A stretch of 64,000 nt of DNA from Actinomycetota bacterium (GTDB lineage: Bacteria > Actinomycetota > Acidimicrobiia > Acidimicrobiales > Ilumatobacteraceae): positions 1-64,000 of the forward strand of contig SXUP01000048.1 in the NCBI GenBank assembly GCA_005790505.1, in the 5' to 3' direction. A model generated the notes under the pieces. The model searched no databases and was not told the origin of the DNA. It was given only the letters and a program-made list of their open reading frames with translations. The first letter of the stretch is position 1. The number at the start of each line of letters is the position of its first letter. The position numbers and the translations under genes are program-made. Shown here in pieces: positions 36,091-44,629 of the stretch.

Positions 36091-37148
36091 CAGCCAACTT
36101 CATCAACGATTGATCGCAATGTCTCCATTGTCTTTACGGCATCTGGTCCGACTGGATTGACCGACAAAACAGTCACGCCTGCCTCTTTGAAAGCTCCAAC
36201 ACGTTCTTTGATGTAGCCACGCGGACCGACCAAATTGGAGAGTTCCAACCATTCAGCAGGAACTTCAGCAGCAGCCTCATTTTTCTTGCCGTCTAGATAG
36301 AGATCTTGAATCGCGACCGCTTCTTTTTCGTAGCCATAGGCGTGAGCGATGTCGTTGTAGAAATTTTTTCCACGTGCCCCCATGCCCCCGACATAGAGCG
36401 CAGTCATTGGCCGCGAGAAATCCAAAATCTTTTTTTGTGCGTCTCCTGTCAGCGATTCGTCAATTGCCAACATCCCGCCCGCACTTATCTCAAGGCGTCC
36501 AAGTGACGGGTCTCGCTTGGCGAGGCCGGCTTTGAGTGGCTTACCCCATACATTTTGGAACTTCTCCGGAATAAACATGATCGGCAACCAGCCATCTGCA
36601 TGCGCTGCCGTTGCTTCAACACTTTTTTCCATCAGCGATGCCCACCAAATCGGAATGCTTGATCGCAATGGATGGTTAATAATCTTTAGAGGTTTTCCGA
36701 GTCCGGTTCCGACGCCCTCTGGCAACGGAATTTGAATCGCCTTGCCTGAGTATTCAAGCGCCTTCTCGCGCTTCCAGACCTCGCGACACACCTCCATGTA
36801 TTCCTGTGTCCGCTGCATCGGCTTTTCATAGGGTATTCCATGGAAACCTTCAATGACCTGTGGACCAGATGCTCCGAGTCCCAAAATAAAACGACCGTCG
36901 CTGACATAGTCGCATCCAGCCGCCGTCATCGCCATCAGGGCTGCCGAGCGAGAATAAATATTGACGATGCCTGTGCCGATTTCCAATCTCTTTGTGACAG
37001 CGGCCAGGTAACCAATCTGCGAAATGGCATCGAAACTATATGCCTCAGCCACCCACACCTGATCAAGGCCTGCTTTTTCAAGTTCAACAACGCGAGCCGC
37101 AGATTCTTTGAAACCCCCTGCGTAATTGATCATCATCGATAATTTCAT
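36090..37148 (-). CDS. LLM-class (F420-dependent) oxidoreductase
   Basis: The 352-residue TIM-barrel protein has the luciferase-like pattern GLDQVWVAEAYSFD, LEIGTGIVNIYSRSAALMAMTAAG and GRFILGLGASGPQVIEGFHG, typical of actinobacterial F420-dependent enzymes. The substrate is unknown. A GGGGAA Shine-Dalgarno lies about 8 nt before the ATG. The esterase gene is coupled downstream. Confidence 0.87.
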   Translation of the reverse strand: MKLSMMINYAGGFKESAARVVELEKAGLDQVWVAEAYSFDAISQIGYLAAVTKRLEIGTGIVNIYSRSAALMAMTAAGCDYVSDGRFILGLGASGPQVIEGFHGIPYEKPMQRTQEYMEVCREVWKREKALEYSGKAIQIPLPEGVGTGLGKPLKIINHPLRSSIPIWWASLMEKSVEATAAHADGWLPIMFIPEKFQNVWGKPLKAGLAKRDPSLGRLEISAGGMLAIDESLTGDAQKKILDFSRPMTALYVGGMGARGKNFYNDIAHAYGYEKEAVAIQDLYLDGKKNEAAAEVPAEWLELSNLVGPRGYIKERVGAFKEAGVTVLSVNPVGPDAVKTMETLRSIVDEVG

Positions 37149-37244
37149 CTTGTTCCCCGAACTGAATGACTACCTGAAATAGTCTCTCACCTCAAATAAT
37201 AGGTTGCAATTGCGTTTGCGCCGAAGTCCTGCGACACTCTCGGG

Positions 37245-38135
37245 GTGTCAATTGCCCCTCAGATTGTTCAGCGTCCGCTGGCAACTGGTCTTTGTTTAAA
37301 TACAGTTCAATGGTCAAGTCCCCTTACTCATGGTGGGACCCCGCTGGTGCTGGTGCACGGCCTGGCTTCCAATGCACGACTGTGGGACGGACCTGCTCGA
37401 GCGCTTGTTGCTTTAGGTCATCCAGTCATTGCAATTGACCAACGGGGGCATGGCCTCAGCGATAAAACAGAATCTGGCTACGACATGGAAACTATTACTG
37501 ATGATCTTGCTTGTTTGCTTGAAGATCTGAGCACCGATGGATGGGATCGCCCAGTTGTTATCGGACAATCCTGGGGCGGCAACGTTGTCGTTGAATTGGC
37601 CTGGAAACACCCATCACTCGTACGGGGAGTTTGTGGCGTTGATGGCGGAACCATAGAACTGTCTAGTTATTTTCCGGAATGGGACGACTGCAAAAAAGTA
37701 ATGGCACCTCCACGAATTGCTGGCATGAAGTTCGAGACACTCAATTCAGCCATCAAATCGTCACACGCTGACTGGACACCAGAAGCTATCGCCGGCGCGA
37801 TGAGCAATATGGAGCGACTTGCCGATGGCACCATCAGACCATGGCTGACATTTGAGCGACATATTTTGGTTTTACATGGGCTGTGGCAACATCGTCCATC
37901 GCAACGTTTTGCTGAAATCAATGTTCCAGTAATGTTTACGCCGGCAGCAAGTTCTGCAACGGTTGATGACGATATGACTCGTGGCAAAATTGCGGCACTG
38001 AATAAAGCTAAGCACCAACTCAAGTCGTGTCGCATTGAATGGTTTCGTCCAGCAGACCATGATTTGCATGCCCAGCACCCGATCCGATTTGCCGAAGTAA
38101 TACATAGAGCCTGTTCGGATGGATTTTTTTCATGA
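37245..38135 (+). CDS. Alpha/beta hydrolase
   Basis: The 296-residue hydrolase has VHGLASNARLWDG (oxyanion), IDQRGHGLSDK, nucleophile elbow GQSWGGNVVVELA and a terminal RPADHDLHAQHP with the catalytic histidine. The substrate is unknown. The start is GTG 37245. The stop overlaps the ATG of the S51-CysS_C fusion gene by 4 nt, so the two are translationally coupled and possibly functionally linked. Confidence 0.85.
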   Translation: MSIAPQIVQRPLATGLCLNTVQWSSPLTHGGTPLVLVHGLASNARLWDGPARALVALGHPVIAIDQRGHGLSDKTESGYDMETITDDLACLLEDLSTDGWDRPVVIGQSWGGNVVVELAWKHPSLVRGVCGVDGGTIELSSYFPEWDDCKKVMAPPRIAGMKFETLNSAIKSSHADWTPEAIAGAMSNMERLADGTIRPWLTFERHILVLHGLWQHRPSQRFAEINVPVMFTPAASSATVDDDMTRGKIAALNKAKHQLKSCRIEWFRPADHDLHAQHPIRFAEVIHRACSDGFFS

Positions 38136-39409
38136 CCCTCCCGCGCATTCTTGCAATTATGGGGTCGGGTGAGACCGCACCGACCATGGTGACTACCCAT
38201 CGTCGCCTCACGTCACTGCTCGCACCGTCTGTTCGAGCAGTAGTGCTTGATACTCCCTACGGATTTCAGGAAAATGCCCCCGAACTTGCAAGGCGTGCGG
38301 TTGAATATTTTAAAACAAGTATCAATGTTGAATTGAAGGTCGCTGGTTTGGTGCGGATGAAAGATACGCACGTCAAAGCAGACCCTGTTGACATTGAACG
38401 CGGACTACGCAATCTCACGGACGCCAACTATGTCTTTGCAGGACCTGGATCACCTACTTATGCACTGCGACAATGGAGCGGAACATCTGTGGCTGGAATT
38501 CTCGCCGAGAAGTTGCACACGGGGGGCATCGTAGTTTTTGCCTCTGCGGCTGCTCTCACTCTTGGAAAAGCCACAGTTCCTGTATACGAAATTTATAAAG
38601 TCGGTGAGAACGTTGCTCACCTTGACGGATTAGATCTTTTGTCGACCATTGGGATAAATGCCGCCGTCATCCCCCACTATGACAATGCAGAAGGCACCAA
38701 TCACGACACTCGCTTTTGCTATCTGGGTCAAACTCGCCTTGAAATGTTTGAGTCCATGCTTGACGATGACACATTTGTGCTGGGCATTGATGAGCACACC
38801 GGGCTTGTCATTGACCTAGACACACAGATTGCCACCGTTGTCGGCAATGGCACGGTCACCGTGCGCCTGCGCGCGCAATCGCAGGTGTTTGCCGTAGGAG
38901 ACACCTTGCCTCTGTCTTTCCTTCAAAACCCATGGTCGGAGGTCGCCTCAATTTTGGCAACACCGTCGACGATCAATCCGCAACGTGCCGAGCATGATGG
39001 GGTTGACGCACCCACTTTGTCGCTCTCTGCCGACACTGCATCTGCTGTTGCCGATTTTGAAATCGCTATCCGTAACGCTGATGCTCATGGCGCAGTTCGT
39101 GCGGTGCTATCTCTTGAGGCGGCAATTCGTTTGTGGTCTAGCGATACTCTTCAAGGTGATTCTGCCGATCGTGCGCACGCTGCTTTGCGTTCAATGATCA
39201 GCCAATTGGGAGAGGCTGCAACATCAGGTCTTAAAAATCCAAGAGACGTAATTGCGCCCTATGTTGACGCACTGATTACAGTCCGAACAATCGTCCGCGC
39301 CGAGAAGCGATTTGATCTGTCCGACGTCATTCGTGATATTTTTGCAGAACGAGGTATTGAAGTTCGCGACACGCCAGAAGGCGTGGAGTGGGATTTACAC
39401 GTGATGTAA
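38132..39409 (+). CDS. S51/cyanophycinase-like protein fused to a cysteinyl-tRNA-synthetase-type C-terminal domain
   Basis: The 425-residue protein starts ILAIMGSGETAPTM and shows the peptidase E/cyanophycinase fold features. A glycine-rich AGPGSPTYALRQW precedes a candidate nucleophile Ser in VVFASAAAL. Then come PHYDNAEGTNHDTRF and GIDEHTGLVID. The last 105 residues are different: RAEKRFDLSDVIRD, then RGIEVRDTPEGVEW, which closely matches the end of CysRS. The biological role is unknown. The gene is coupled to the hydrolase upstream and overlaps the convergent permease gene by 15 bp. Confidence 0.8.
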   Translation: MTLPRILAIMGSGETAPTMVTTHRRLTSLLAPSVRAVVLDTPYGFQENAPELARRAVEYFKTSINVELKVAGLVRMKDTHVKADPVDIERGLRNLTDANYVFAGPGSPTYALRQWSGTSVAGILAEKLHTGGIVVFASAAALTLGKATVPVYEIYKVGENVAHLDGLDLLSTIGINAAVIPHYDNAEGTNHDTRFCYLGQTRLEMFESMLDDDTFVLGIDEHTGLVIDLDTQIATVVGNGTVTVRLRAQSQVFAVGDTLPLSFLQNPWSEVASILATPSTINPQRAEHDGVDAPTLSLSADTASAVADFEIAIRNADAHGAVRAVLSLEAAIRLWSSDTLQGDSADRAHAALRSMISQLGEAATSGLKNPRDVIAPYVDALITVRTIVRAEKRFDLSDVIRDIFAERGIEVRDTPEGVEWDLHVM

Positions 39410-40252
39410 TCCTGCAATACGCACCCGACCACGAACACCGTTTGTCGCGTAGACAACGACAAACACTGCTGCAGCAACCAAGATTATCGTTGCACTCACC
39501 GAGGTATCAAAATGATACGCAAGATTCATTCCGAGAAACCCTGAACCAGCTCCGATTGCCGGAGAGACCCACAACATTCGGGCAATGGAGTTAGTTGTCA
39601 TGCGAGCAATAGATGCCGGGATGACTAAGAGCGCAGAAATCAATAATGTTCCAATTACTCGCATCGTCACCAAGATTGTCATGGACAGCATCACCATCAA
39701 CAATGCCTCTATCCACTGCACCTGCACACCAGTTACCTCTGCGACTTCAGGATCAAATGTGGCAAAAACCATTTTTCGGTACGCCACTACGACAATAACT
39801 ACGACAATCACAGCAACAATCGCAACAGCAACAATATCGCCTGTCTTGACGCCCAATACACTTCCAAATAACACTGCTTCGATGCTTTTCTTGGCTTGTC
39901 CATAGCGATTAAGAAGGGCAAGTCCAAGTGCAAATGATGCCGTAGTAACCACACCAATAGCAGCATCTGCTCCGATGATGCGTCTTCGCGCGATGCGACC
40001 GATCAGAACTCCAGACCAAACTCCCCATACTCCGGCACCAACAAAATAATTCAAGCCCATCACAGAAGACGCGGCGGCACCACCGAATACAGCGTGCGAC
40101 AACCCGTGGCCGATGTAACTCATGCCCCGAAGTACGACAAAAACACCCAAAAAACCACACAATCCTCCCGCAATTGTCGATACCACAACACCGTTGCGAA
40201 AAAAAGCAAAATGGTATGGCTCGAGCATGTCGAGACCCAAGAAATAAATCAT
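39395..40252 (-). CDS. Metal ABC transporter permease (ZnuB/MntB family)
   Basis: The 285-residue protein has about eight or nine membrane helices and the family motif RGMSYIGHGLSHAVFGGAAAS. It forms the membrane channel for the cation delivered by the binding lipoprotein encoded at 41025-42089. Its ATG overlaps the ATPase gene stop (ATGA). An internal ATG eight codons on (MLEPYHF) is an alternative start. Zinc, manganese and iron cannot be told apart from sequence alone. Confidence 0.9.
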   Translation of the reverse strand: MIYFLGLDMLEPYHFAFFRNGVVVSTIAGGLCGFLGVFVVLRGMSYIGHGLSHAVFGGAAASSVMGLNYFVGAGVWGVWSGVLIGRIARRRIIGADAAIGVVTTASFALGLALLNRYGQAKKSIEAVLFGSVLGVKTGDIVAVAIVAVIVVVIVVVAYRKMVFATFDPEVAEVTGVQVQWIEALLMVMLSMTILVTMRVIGTLLISALLVIPASIARMTTNSIARMLWVSPAIGAGSGFLGMNLAYHFDTSVSATIILVAAAVFVVVYATNGVRGRVRIAGLHHV

Positions 40253-41028
40253 GAAGCGTTGAGACGACTCAGGCGGCGCGATGCTTCAGCGGCGCCATGT
40301 TCAAGCACGACAGGCATTCCACCATGACTTAGAACCTCCATTGGTGCACCGTAGGTTTTTTCAAGTACCTCTGGTGTTAAGACTTCAGACGGTGAACCAT
40401 CTGCGATGACTGATGTATTGAGGCACACGAGGCGTGGCAAGTGTGCAGCTAATCCGTTTAGGTCGTGTGTAGTCAACAAAATCGACATTCCACCTTCATT
40501 TAGCTCTGCCAGCAAATGCATCATTTCGTGTCGCGTTCGAACATCTACCCCTGAAGTCGGCTCGTCAAGTACCAAAAGATCAGGCTGATGAAATAATGCA
40601 CGTGCGATGAACACCCGTTGCTGCTGTCCACCTGAGAGTTCCCTGATGTGGCGACTCCCAAGACCTGCAAGTCCAAGACGTTCTAAAACAAGTTCCGTAT
40701 CTTCGCGTTCCTTGGTTGTTATTCGGGGCCACAATTTGCGGCGGGACTGCGTCATTACGACGACCTCAGTCACCGTTACTGGGAAATTCCAGTCAACAGT
40801 TTCTACCTGAGGAACATAAGACAATCGAACTCCAGGAGCGTGATCAACGTGCCCGTGCGTTGGAGGAATCGCCTTGAGGATTACCTTGAGCAGTGTCGTC
40901 TTTCCCGAGCCAGATGGCCCAACTACTCCGACAAACTCGCCAGTCTTGACGACGAGATCAACATCTTTGACCACTACCGTGCTGTCGTAAGCGCACGATA
41001 AATGGCGACACTCGATTAATTTTGTCAT
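40249..41028 (-). CDS. Metal ABC transporter ATP-binding protein (ZnuC/MntA family)
   Basis: The 259-residue ATPase has Walker A GPSGSGKTTLLK, signature LSGGQQQRVFIARAL, Walker B DLLVLDEPTSGVD and H-loop TTHDLN. It energises metal uptake with the permease and binding protein of the same operon. It overlaps both neighbours by ATGA, so the three subunits are strictly coupled. Confidence 0.93.
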   Translation of the reverse strand: MTKLIECRHLSCAYDSTVVVKDVDLVVKTGEFVGVVGPSGSGKTTLLKVILKAIPPTHGHVDHAPGVRLSYVPQVETVDWNFPVTVTEVVVMTQSRRKLWPRITTKEREDTELVLERLGLAGLGSRHIRELSGGQQQRVFIARALFHQPDLLVLDEPTSGVDVRTRHEMMHLLAELNEGGMSILLTTHDLNGLAAHLPRLVCLNTSVIADGSPSEVLTPEVLEKTYGAPMEVLSHGGMPVVLEHGAAEASRRLSRLNAS

Positions 41029-42089
41029 TCTGGATACATAGCCACATCAGGGGCGGTAAAAGATAGGTCAAGAGCCTCGAGTGCACTCGGGTCTCCCCCC
41101 AATGACCTCACCATCGTGACAAAGTTAAAACGCATGAGTTGAGCATAAGAGTGTTCTGCCATACCTTGCTTACCCAGCAGGTCATCATCCCGCAAAACGT
41201 CAACATATTTCACGCCCGTCTCTTTGCCGATCTGCTCAAGAATGGTGGATGGGAACACTTCTGAGCCAAAAATTGCCTGCACATCCTCGTCTCTTACCTG
41301 GCGAATCAGATCGACGACATCTTTGGCTGTCGGCTCCTCGAACGACGCTGGCTGTATCGCCCCCACTACCTGCCAGTCGTAATGCACTGCAAAATAGGCA
41401 TAGGCGTCGTGATAGGTAAGCAATTTGCGCTGCGCCACAGACAAAGTCTGCGTCGCGGTTTTCATAGCATTGTCAAGTTCGGTGATTTGGGCCACAAATT
41501 TGGTGTGGTTTTCGCCATACGCGACGGCATTTGGGGGATCAATTTGAGCGAGAGCGTCACGTATGACCGTCGCGTAATCAATGGCCATCGGTGGATTCGT
41601 CCATAGATGAGGATTTGGTTTACCACCTGACTTGGGGAATGAAAAGTCATAAATCCACTCTGACTCGGGAAGAATTGCTCCCCCCAGTTCGCATATCACT
41701 GCATTCTCTTGCATGTTTGCTTCCGCTAAATCCTTGGTGGGTTCTTCTAATACAAGACCATTGATAAAAACGATGTCCGCGTTTTCAAGTACTGCAGCTG
41801 CACTTGGTGGTGGCTCAAATGTATGAGAATTAGTTCCCTCCGGCACGAGACCATTTATGATCGGACCCTCGTCTCCGGCAATCGCTGCAACAATGCTCGT
41901 TAGTGGGGCCACCGTGGTCACGATATTTACTGGACGACCGCCGACCGTGGAACCCGAAGCACAGTTTTGTCGCGCCGTTTTTACGCTGTCTGAATTTAAT
42001 GAATTCTCTTGGCTTTGTGAAGTTGTTGTTGAATCACCACAGCCAAAGAGCAGGGACAAAAGTAAAAGAGAAGTTAGTAATTTTTTCAT
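41025..42089 (-). CDS. Metal ABC transporter substrate-binding lipoprotein (ZnuA/TroA family)
   Basis: The 354-residue precursor has lipobox LLFGC near residue 17 and a serine/threonine linker. A cluster A-I binding domain follows: NSHTFEPPPSAAAVLENADIVF with the first metal histidine, NPHLWTNP with the second, and a late FGSEVFPSTI region. No His-rich loop, common in zinc-specific ZnuA, is present. It captures Zn, Mn or Fe outside the membrane. It heads the operon, with TAAAAT at -12 to -7. Confidence 0.9.
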   Translation of the reverse strand: MKKLLTSLLLLSLLFGCGDSTTTSQSQENSLNSDSVKTARQNCASGSTVGGRPVNIVTTVAPLTSIVAAIAGDEGPIINGLVPEGTNSHTFEPPPSAAAVLENADIVFINGLVLEEPTKDLAEANMQENAVICELGGAILPESEWIYDFSFPKSGGKPNPHLWTNPPMAIDYATVIRDALAQIDPPNAVAYGENHTKFVAQITELDNAMKTATQTLSVAQRKLLTYHDAYAYFAVHYDWQVVGAIQPASFEEPTAKDVVDLIRQVRDEDVQAIFGSEVFPSTILEQIGKETGVKYVDVLRDDDLLGKQGMAEHSYAQLMRFNFVTMVRSLGGDPSALEALDLSFTAPDVAMYPE

Positions 42090-42095
42090 GCCTTT

Positions 42096-42101
42096 ATTTT
42101 A
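42096..42101 (-). promoter_or_regulatory. -10 element TAAAAT of the metal ABC transporter operon
   Basis: TAAAAT lies exactly -12 to -7 from the ATG of the binding-protein gene on the minus strand. It is the best -10 match among the leaderless starts in the window. Confidence 0.55.
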
Positions 42102-42146
42102 TCGGATCTTTTTTTGTATTTCCAATCCTGCTATCAAAACACCAAC

Positions 42147-42175
42147 GGATTAATCCTAAATTTTTGCGTTCGCAA
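42147..42175 (-). promoter_or_regulatory. Two short palindromes upstream of the metal transporter operon
   Basis: GGATTAATCC (42147-42156) is a perfect palindrome, and TTGCG-tt-CGCAA (42164-42175) is a second inverted repeat. Both lie about 58-86 nt before the operon start, just after the P450 stop. They could be metal-regulator sites, but neither matches a Zur or MntR box that I know. Chance is not excluded. Confidence 0.25.
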
Positions 42176-42179
42176 CCGT

Positions 42180-43394
42180 TCAGCGGGGCGTAACCGAAAG
42201 ATTGAAGGATCGTACCGCCCTTGCAAAAATATTTGCCTCGACATCTGGTTCTGTTACTACGGTCAGATTCCTTGCGCGACCGGACAATTCGCGAAAAACC
42301 GTTCGCAGTACGAGCCGAGCCATATTTGCACCAACGCATAGATGAGTTCCAAAACCAAACGAAAGGTGGGGATTTGGATGTCTACTGATATCAAAAGTAA
42401 ACGGATCACTAAAAACCTTCTCATCAAAATTAGCAGACGGATAAATCATCATCATTCGGTCACCTTGAGCAATTGACTGCCCACCAACCTCCGTATCAGC
42501 AATTGCGCGTCTGAAAAAATTATTCAATGGAGTCACCCAACGCAACACTTCTTCTACTGCGCCGTCCACTAAATCTGAATTGGCACCCATTGCTTCCCAC
42601 TGTTGAGGATTGTCACAAAAGATACGCAAGCCATGACTGATGGCTGTTCTTGTGGTTTCCGCTCCACCAGCAATAAACAACCCGACTTCATGCACAATTG
42701 ACTCCGGCGATAGGGGTTGGCCGTCGATTTTTGCGTGTAACCAGATCGAGAGCAAGTCATCTTTGGGACATGACATGCGGTCCATTGCAATGGGTTGCAT
42801 CGCACCGATGAACTCCTGATTTGCCGCCACAAATTCACTGAATACTTCGCCGCTGCGGTCGCGCATATCGGTACGCATCAGCCGCTCACTCCAGGTTTTT
42901 AGTTGCGGCCACATCTCTTCTGGGTATCCCAATAACTTGGCAGTCAATCGCGCGGGCAACTGACCTGCAAGTTGGTCTACAACTTCAAACTCGCGTTTTT
43001 CCAACAATTCATCCACAAGTTCACTTACAGTTTCTTCGATCTCGGTTCGACGATCTTCAACACCTGCACGAGTAAGTTTTGGTTGCACCAACATTCTTTG
43101 TTGTCTATGCCGCGGATCGTCTTGGGCGATCATGTTTGACTCGTTTGGTGCCCACACCGCTCGGTAGCCGAGACCCGACGCAAATACAGCGGAACGTCTT
43201 TCAACATCCATGACATCGGCGTGACGCGATAGACCCCATAAACCGTTGCGTTCGTCCCGATAGACCGGCTCATTGGCCCTCATCCAAGACCAAATATCGT
43301 GAGGGTTGCGTTGATACAACGCAGGGTCAAGCAGATCTACAACTTGTCGGTCATTCTTGACCAAAAAATTTCCATTGGTATCAGCAGGTGTCAT
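42180..43394 (-). CDS. Cytochrome P450
   Basis: The 404-residue protein has the I-helix oxygen motif AGGAETTRTA, the ExxR motif in EEVLRW, and the haem loop FGFGTHLCVGANMAR with the cysteine ligand near residue 353. It is a soluble bacterial P450 that hydroxylates a hydrophobic substrate. Its place 9 bp after an acyl-CoA dehydrogenase gene, near CoA ligase and SDR genes, recalls actinobacterial steroid or terpenoid catabolism; the substrate is unproven. Ferredoxin and reductase partners are not in the window. Confidence 0.93.
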   Translation of the reverse strand: MTPADTNGNFLVKNDRQVVDLLDPALYQRNPHDIWSWMRANEPVYRDERNGLWGLSRHADVMDVERRSAVFASGLGYRAVWAPNESNMIAQDDPRHRQQRMLVQPKLTRAGVEDRRTEIEETVSELVDELLEKREFEVVDQLAGQLPARLTAKLLGYPEEMWPQLKTWSERLMRTDMRDRSGEVFSEFVAANQEFIGAMQPIAMDRMSCPKDDLLSIWLHAKIDGQPLSPESIVHEVGLFIAGGAETTRTAISHGLRIFCDNPQQWEAMGANSDLVDGAVEEVLRWVTPLNNFFRRAIADTEVGGQSIAQGDRMMMIYPSANFDEKVFSDPFTFDISRHPNPHLSFGFGTHLCVGANMARLVLRTVFRELSGRARNLTVVTEPDVEANIFARAVRSFNLSVTPR

Positions 43395-43403
43395 GTCATC
43401 ACT

Positions 43404-44591
43404 TTATGCAGTTGCACTGGTACGACGAGACTCAGACCAGGACATCCCCTGTTGAGTATTTGGTTCGCTAGGTAAGCCAAGAACTCGTTCTCCAAGAATG
43501 TTTCGTTGCACTTCACCGGTTCCGCCACCGATAGTCAATGCCTGCGAAAACATGTAGCCGCTATACCACGCTCGACTAAAGAGCGTTTTTGATTGGGAAA
43601 AGTCCTCTGTCTTATCATCACCCGTGAGCAGTGCGTGGGCACCAATCAGGTCACGGGCTAATTGCATTGCATGTTGCCCATGCTCATCAGCGATGATTTT
43701 GCGAACACTTGACTCGGGTCCTGGTTGTTCGCCCCGCAAGCGTGCCGTCAAGGTGCGCATGCGGATGATTTCCAAAACCGTGTGTTCCGTATACAGGGCG
43801 GCAATTCTTTGACGCATCACGAAGTCGGTGATTGGTCCCTGTTTTTTTGCAGACTCAATCAATTCCAAGGCTGTTGGTCCGCCACCCCACAAGACACCAC
43901 CCGTCGACAAAGACACGCGCTCATTACCTAATGTGACTTTGGCAAGCCGCCATCCATCGTTTACATCGCCAACCACATTGATATTAGGAATGCGAACGTC
44001 CGTAAAAAATACTTCGTTAAATGACTCCGCTCCAGCCATTGATTTGATCGGGCGAATCTCGATACCTTCCGCATCCATCGGACAAATAAAATAAGTAACG
44101 CCTTTATATTTGGAGACATCTGGGTCTGTGCGAGCGATTAAAATTCCAAATTTGGAGTATTGGGCGCCAGAGGTCCAAATTTTCTGACCATTCACTATCC
44201 ACTCATCTCCATCGCGGACCGCGCGTGTTCCAAGACTTGCCAAGTCGCTTCCACTACCTGGTTCGCTGAATAGCTGACACCAAAATTCTGCTCCTGACAA
44301 CATCGGTCCCAAGAATCTTTCTTTGAGATAGTCGCTTCCAGCAAACAAAATTGTCGGCCCAGCCCAGCCGATTCCAATTGGATTTGATGGTCGAGATATT
44401 CCCGCTTGATGCAGTTCTTCGTCAATGATGAGTTGATGTATCGGATCGGCACCTAATCCATATGGAACTGGCCAGTGTGGTGCCACAAGTCCAGCCTCTG
44501 CGAGTTGTTTGGCACTTGGGCGCGGATTATCTGAGAGCCATTTTTTGATTGCTTGACGACGATAGTCGTCTTGCCCAGGCAGAAGTTCCAT
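43404..44591 (-). CDS. Acyl-CoA dehydrogenase
   Basis: The 395-residue flavoenzyme shows FSEPGSGSDLASLGTRAVRDGDEWIVNGQKIWTS segments of the ACAD middle domain, FFTDVRIPNINVVG and a C-terminal GGGTGEVQRNILGERVLGLP. It resembles the actinobacterial FadE group acting on steroid or long-chain acyl-CoAs. It introduces the alpha-beta double bond. TAAGAT lies at -14 to -9. It is divergent from the acyl-CoA ligase gene over only 38 bp, and the P450 gene follows in the same operon. Confidence 0.92.
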   Translation of the reverse strand: MELLPGQDDYRRQAIKKWLSDNPRPSAKQLAEAGLVAPHWPVPYGLGADPIHQLIIDEELHQAGISRPSNPIGIGWAGPTILFAGSDYLKERFLGPMLSGAEFWCQLFSEPGSGSDLASLGTRAVRDGDEWIVNGQKIWTSGAQYSKFGILIARTDPDVSKYKGVTYFICPMDAEGIEIRPIKSMAGAESFNEVFFTDVRIPNINVVGDVNDGWRLAKVTLGNERVSLSTGGVLWGGGPTALELIESAKKQGPITDFVMRQRIAALYTEHTVLEIIRMRTLTARLRGEQPGPESSVRKIIADEHGQHAMQLARDLIGAHALLTGDDKTEDFSQSKTLFSRAWYSGYMFSQALTIGGGTGEVQRNILGERVLGLPSEPNTQQGMSWSESRRTSATA

Positions 44592-44629
44592 GGTGACGAA
44601 TCTTAGTTTTTTCTCTAAGGTTGTGTGTC
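44592..44629. promoter_or_regulatory. Divergent promoter region between acyl-CoA dehydrogenase and acyl-CoA ligase genes
   Basis: The 38-bp gap has TAAGGT (44616-44621) ending 8 nt before the ligase ATG on the plus strand, and TAAGAT (44600-44605) ending 8 nt before the dehydrogenase ATG on the minus strand. The symmetry suggests joint control. The -35 regions would fall on each other's side or inside the coding ends. Confidence 0.4.
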
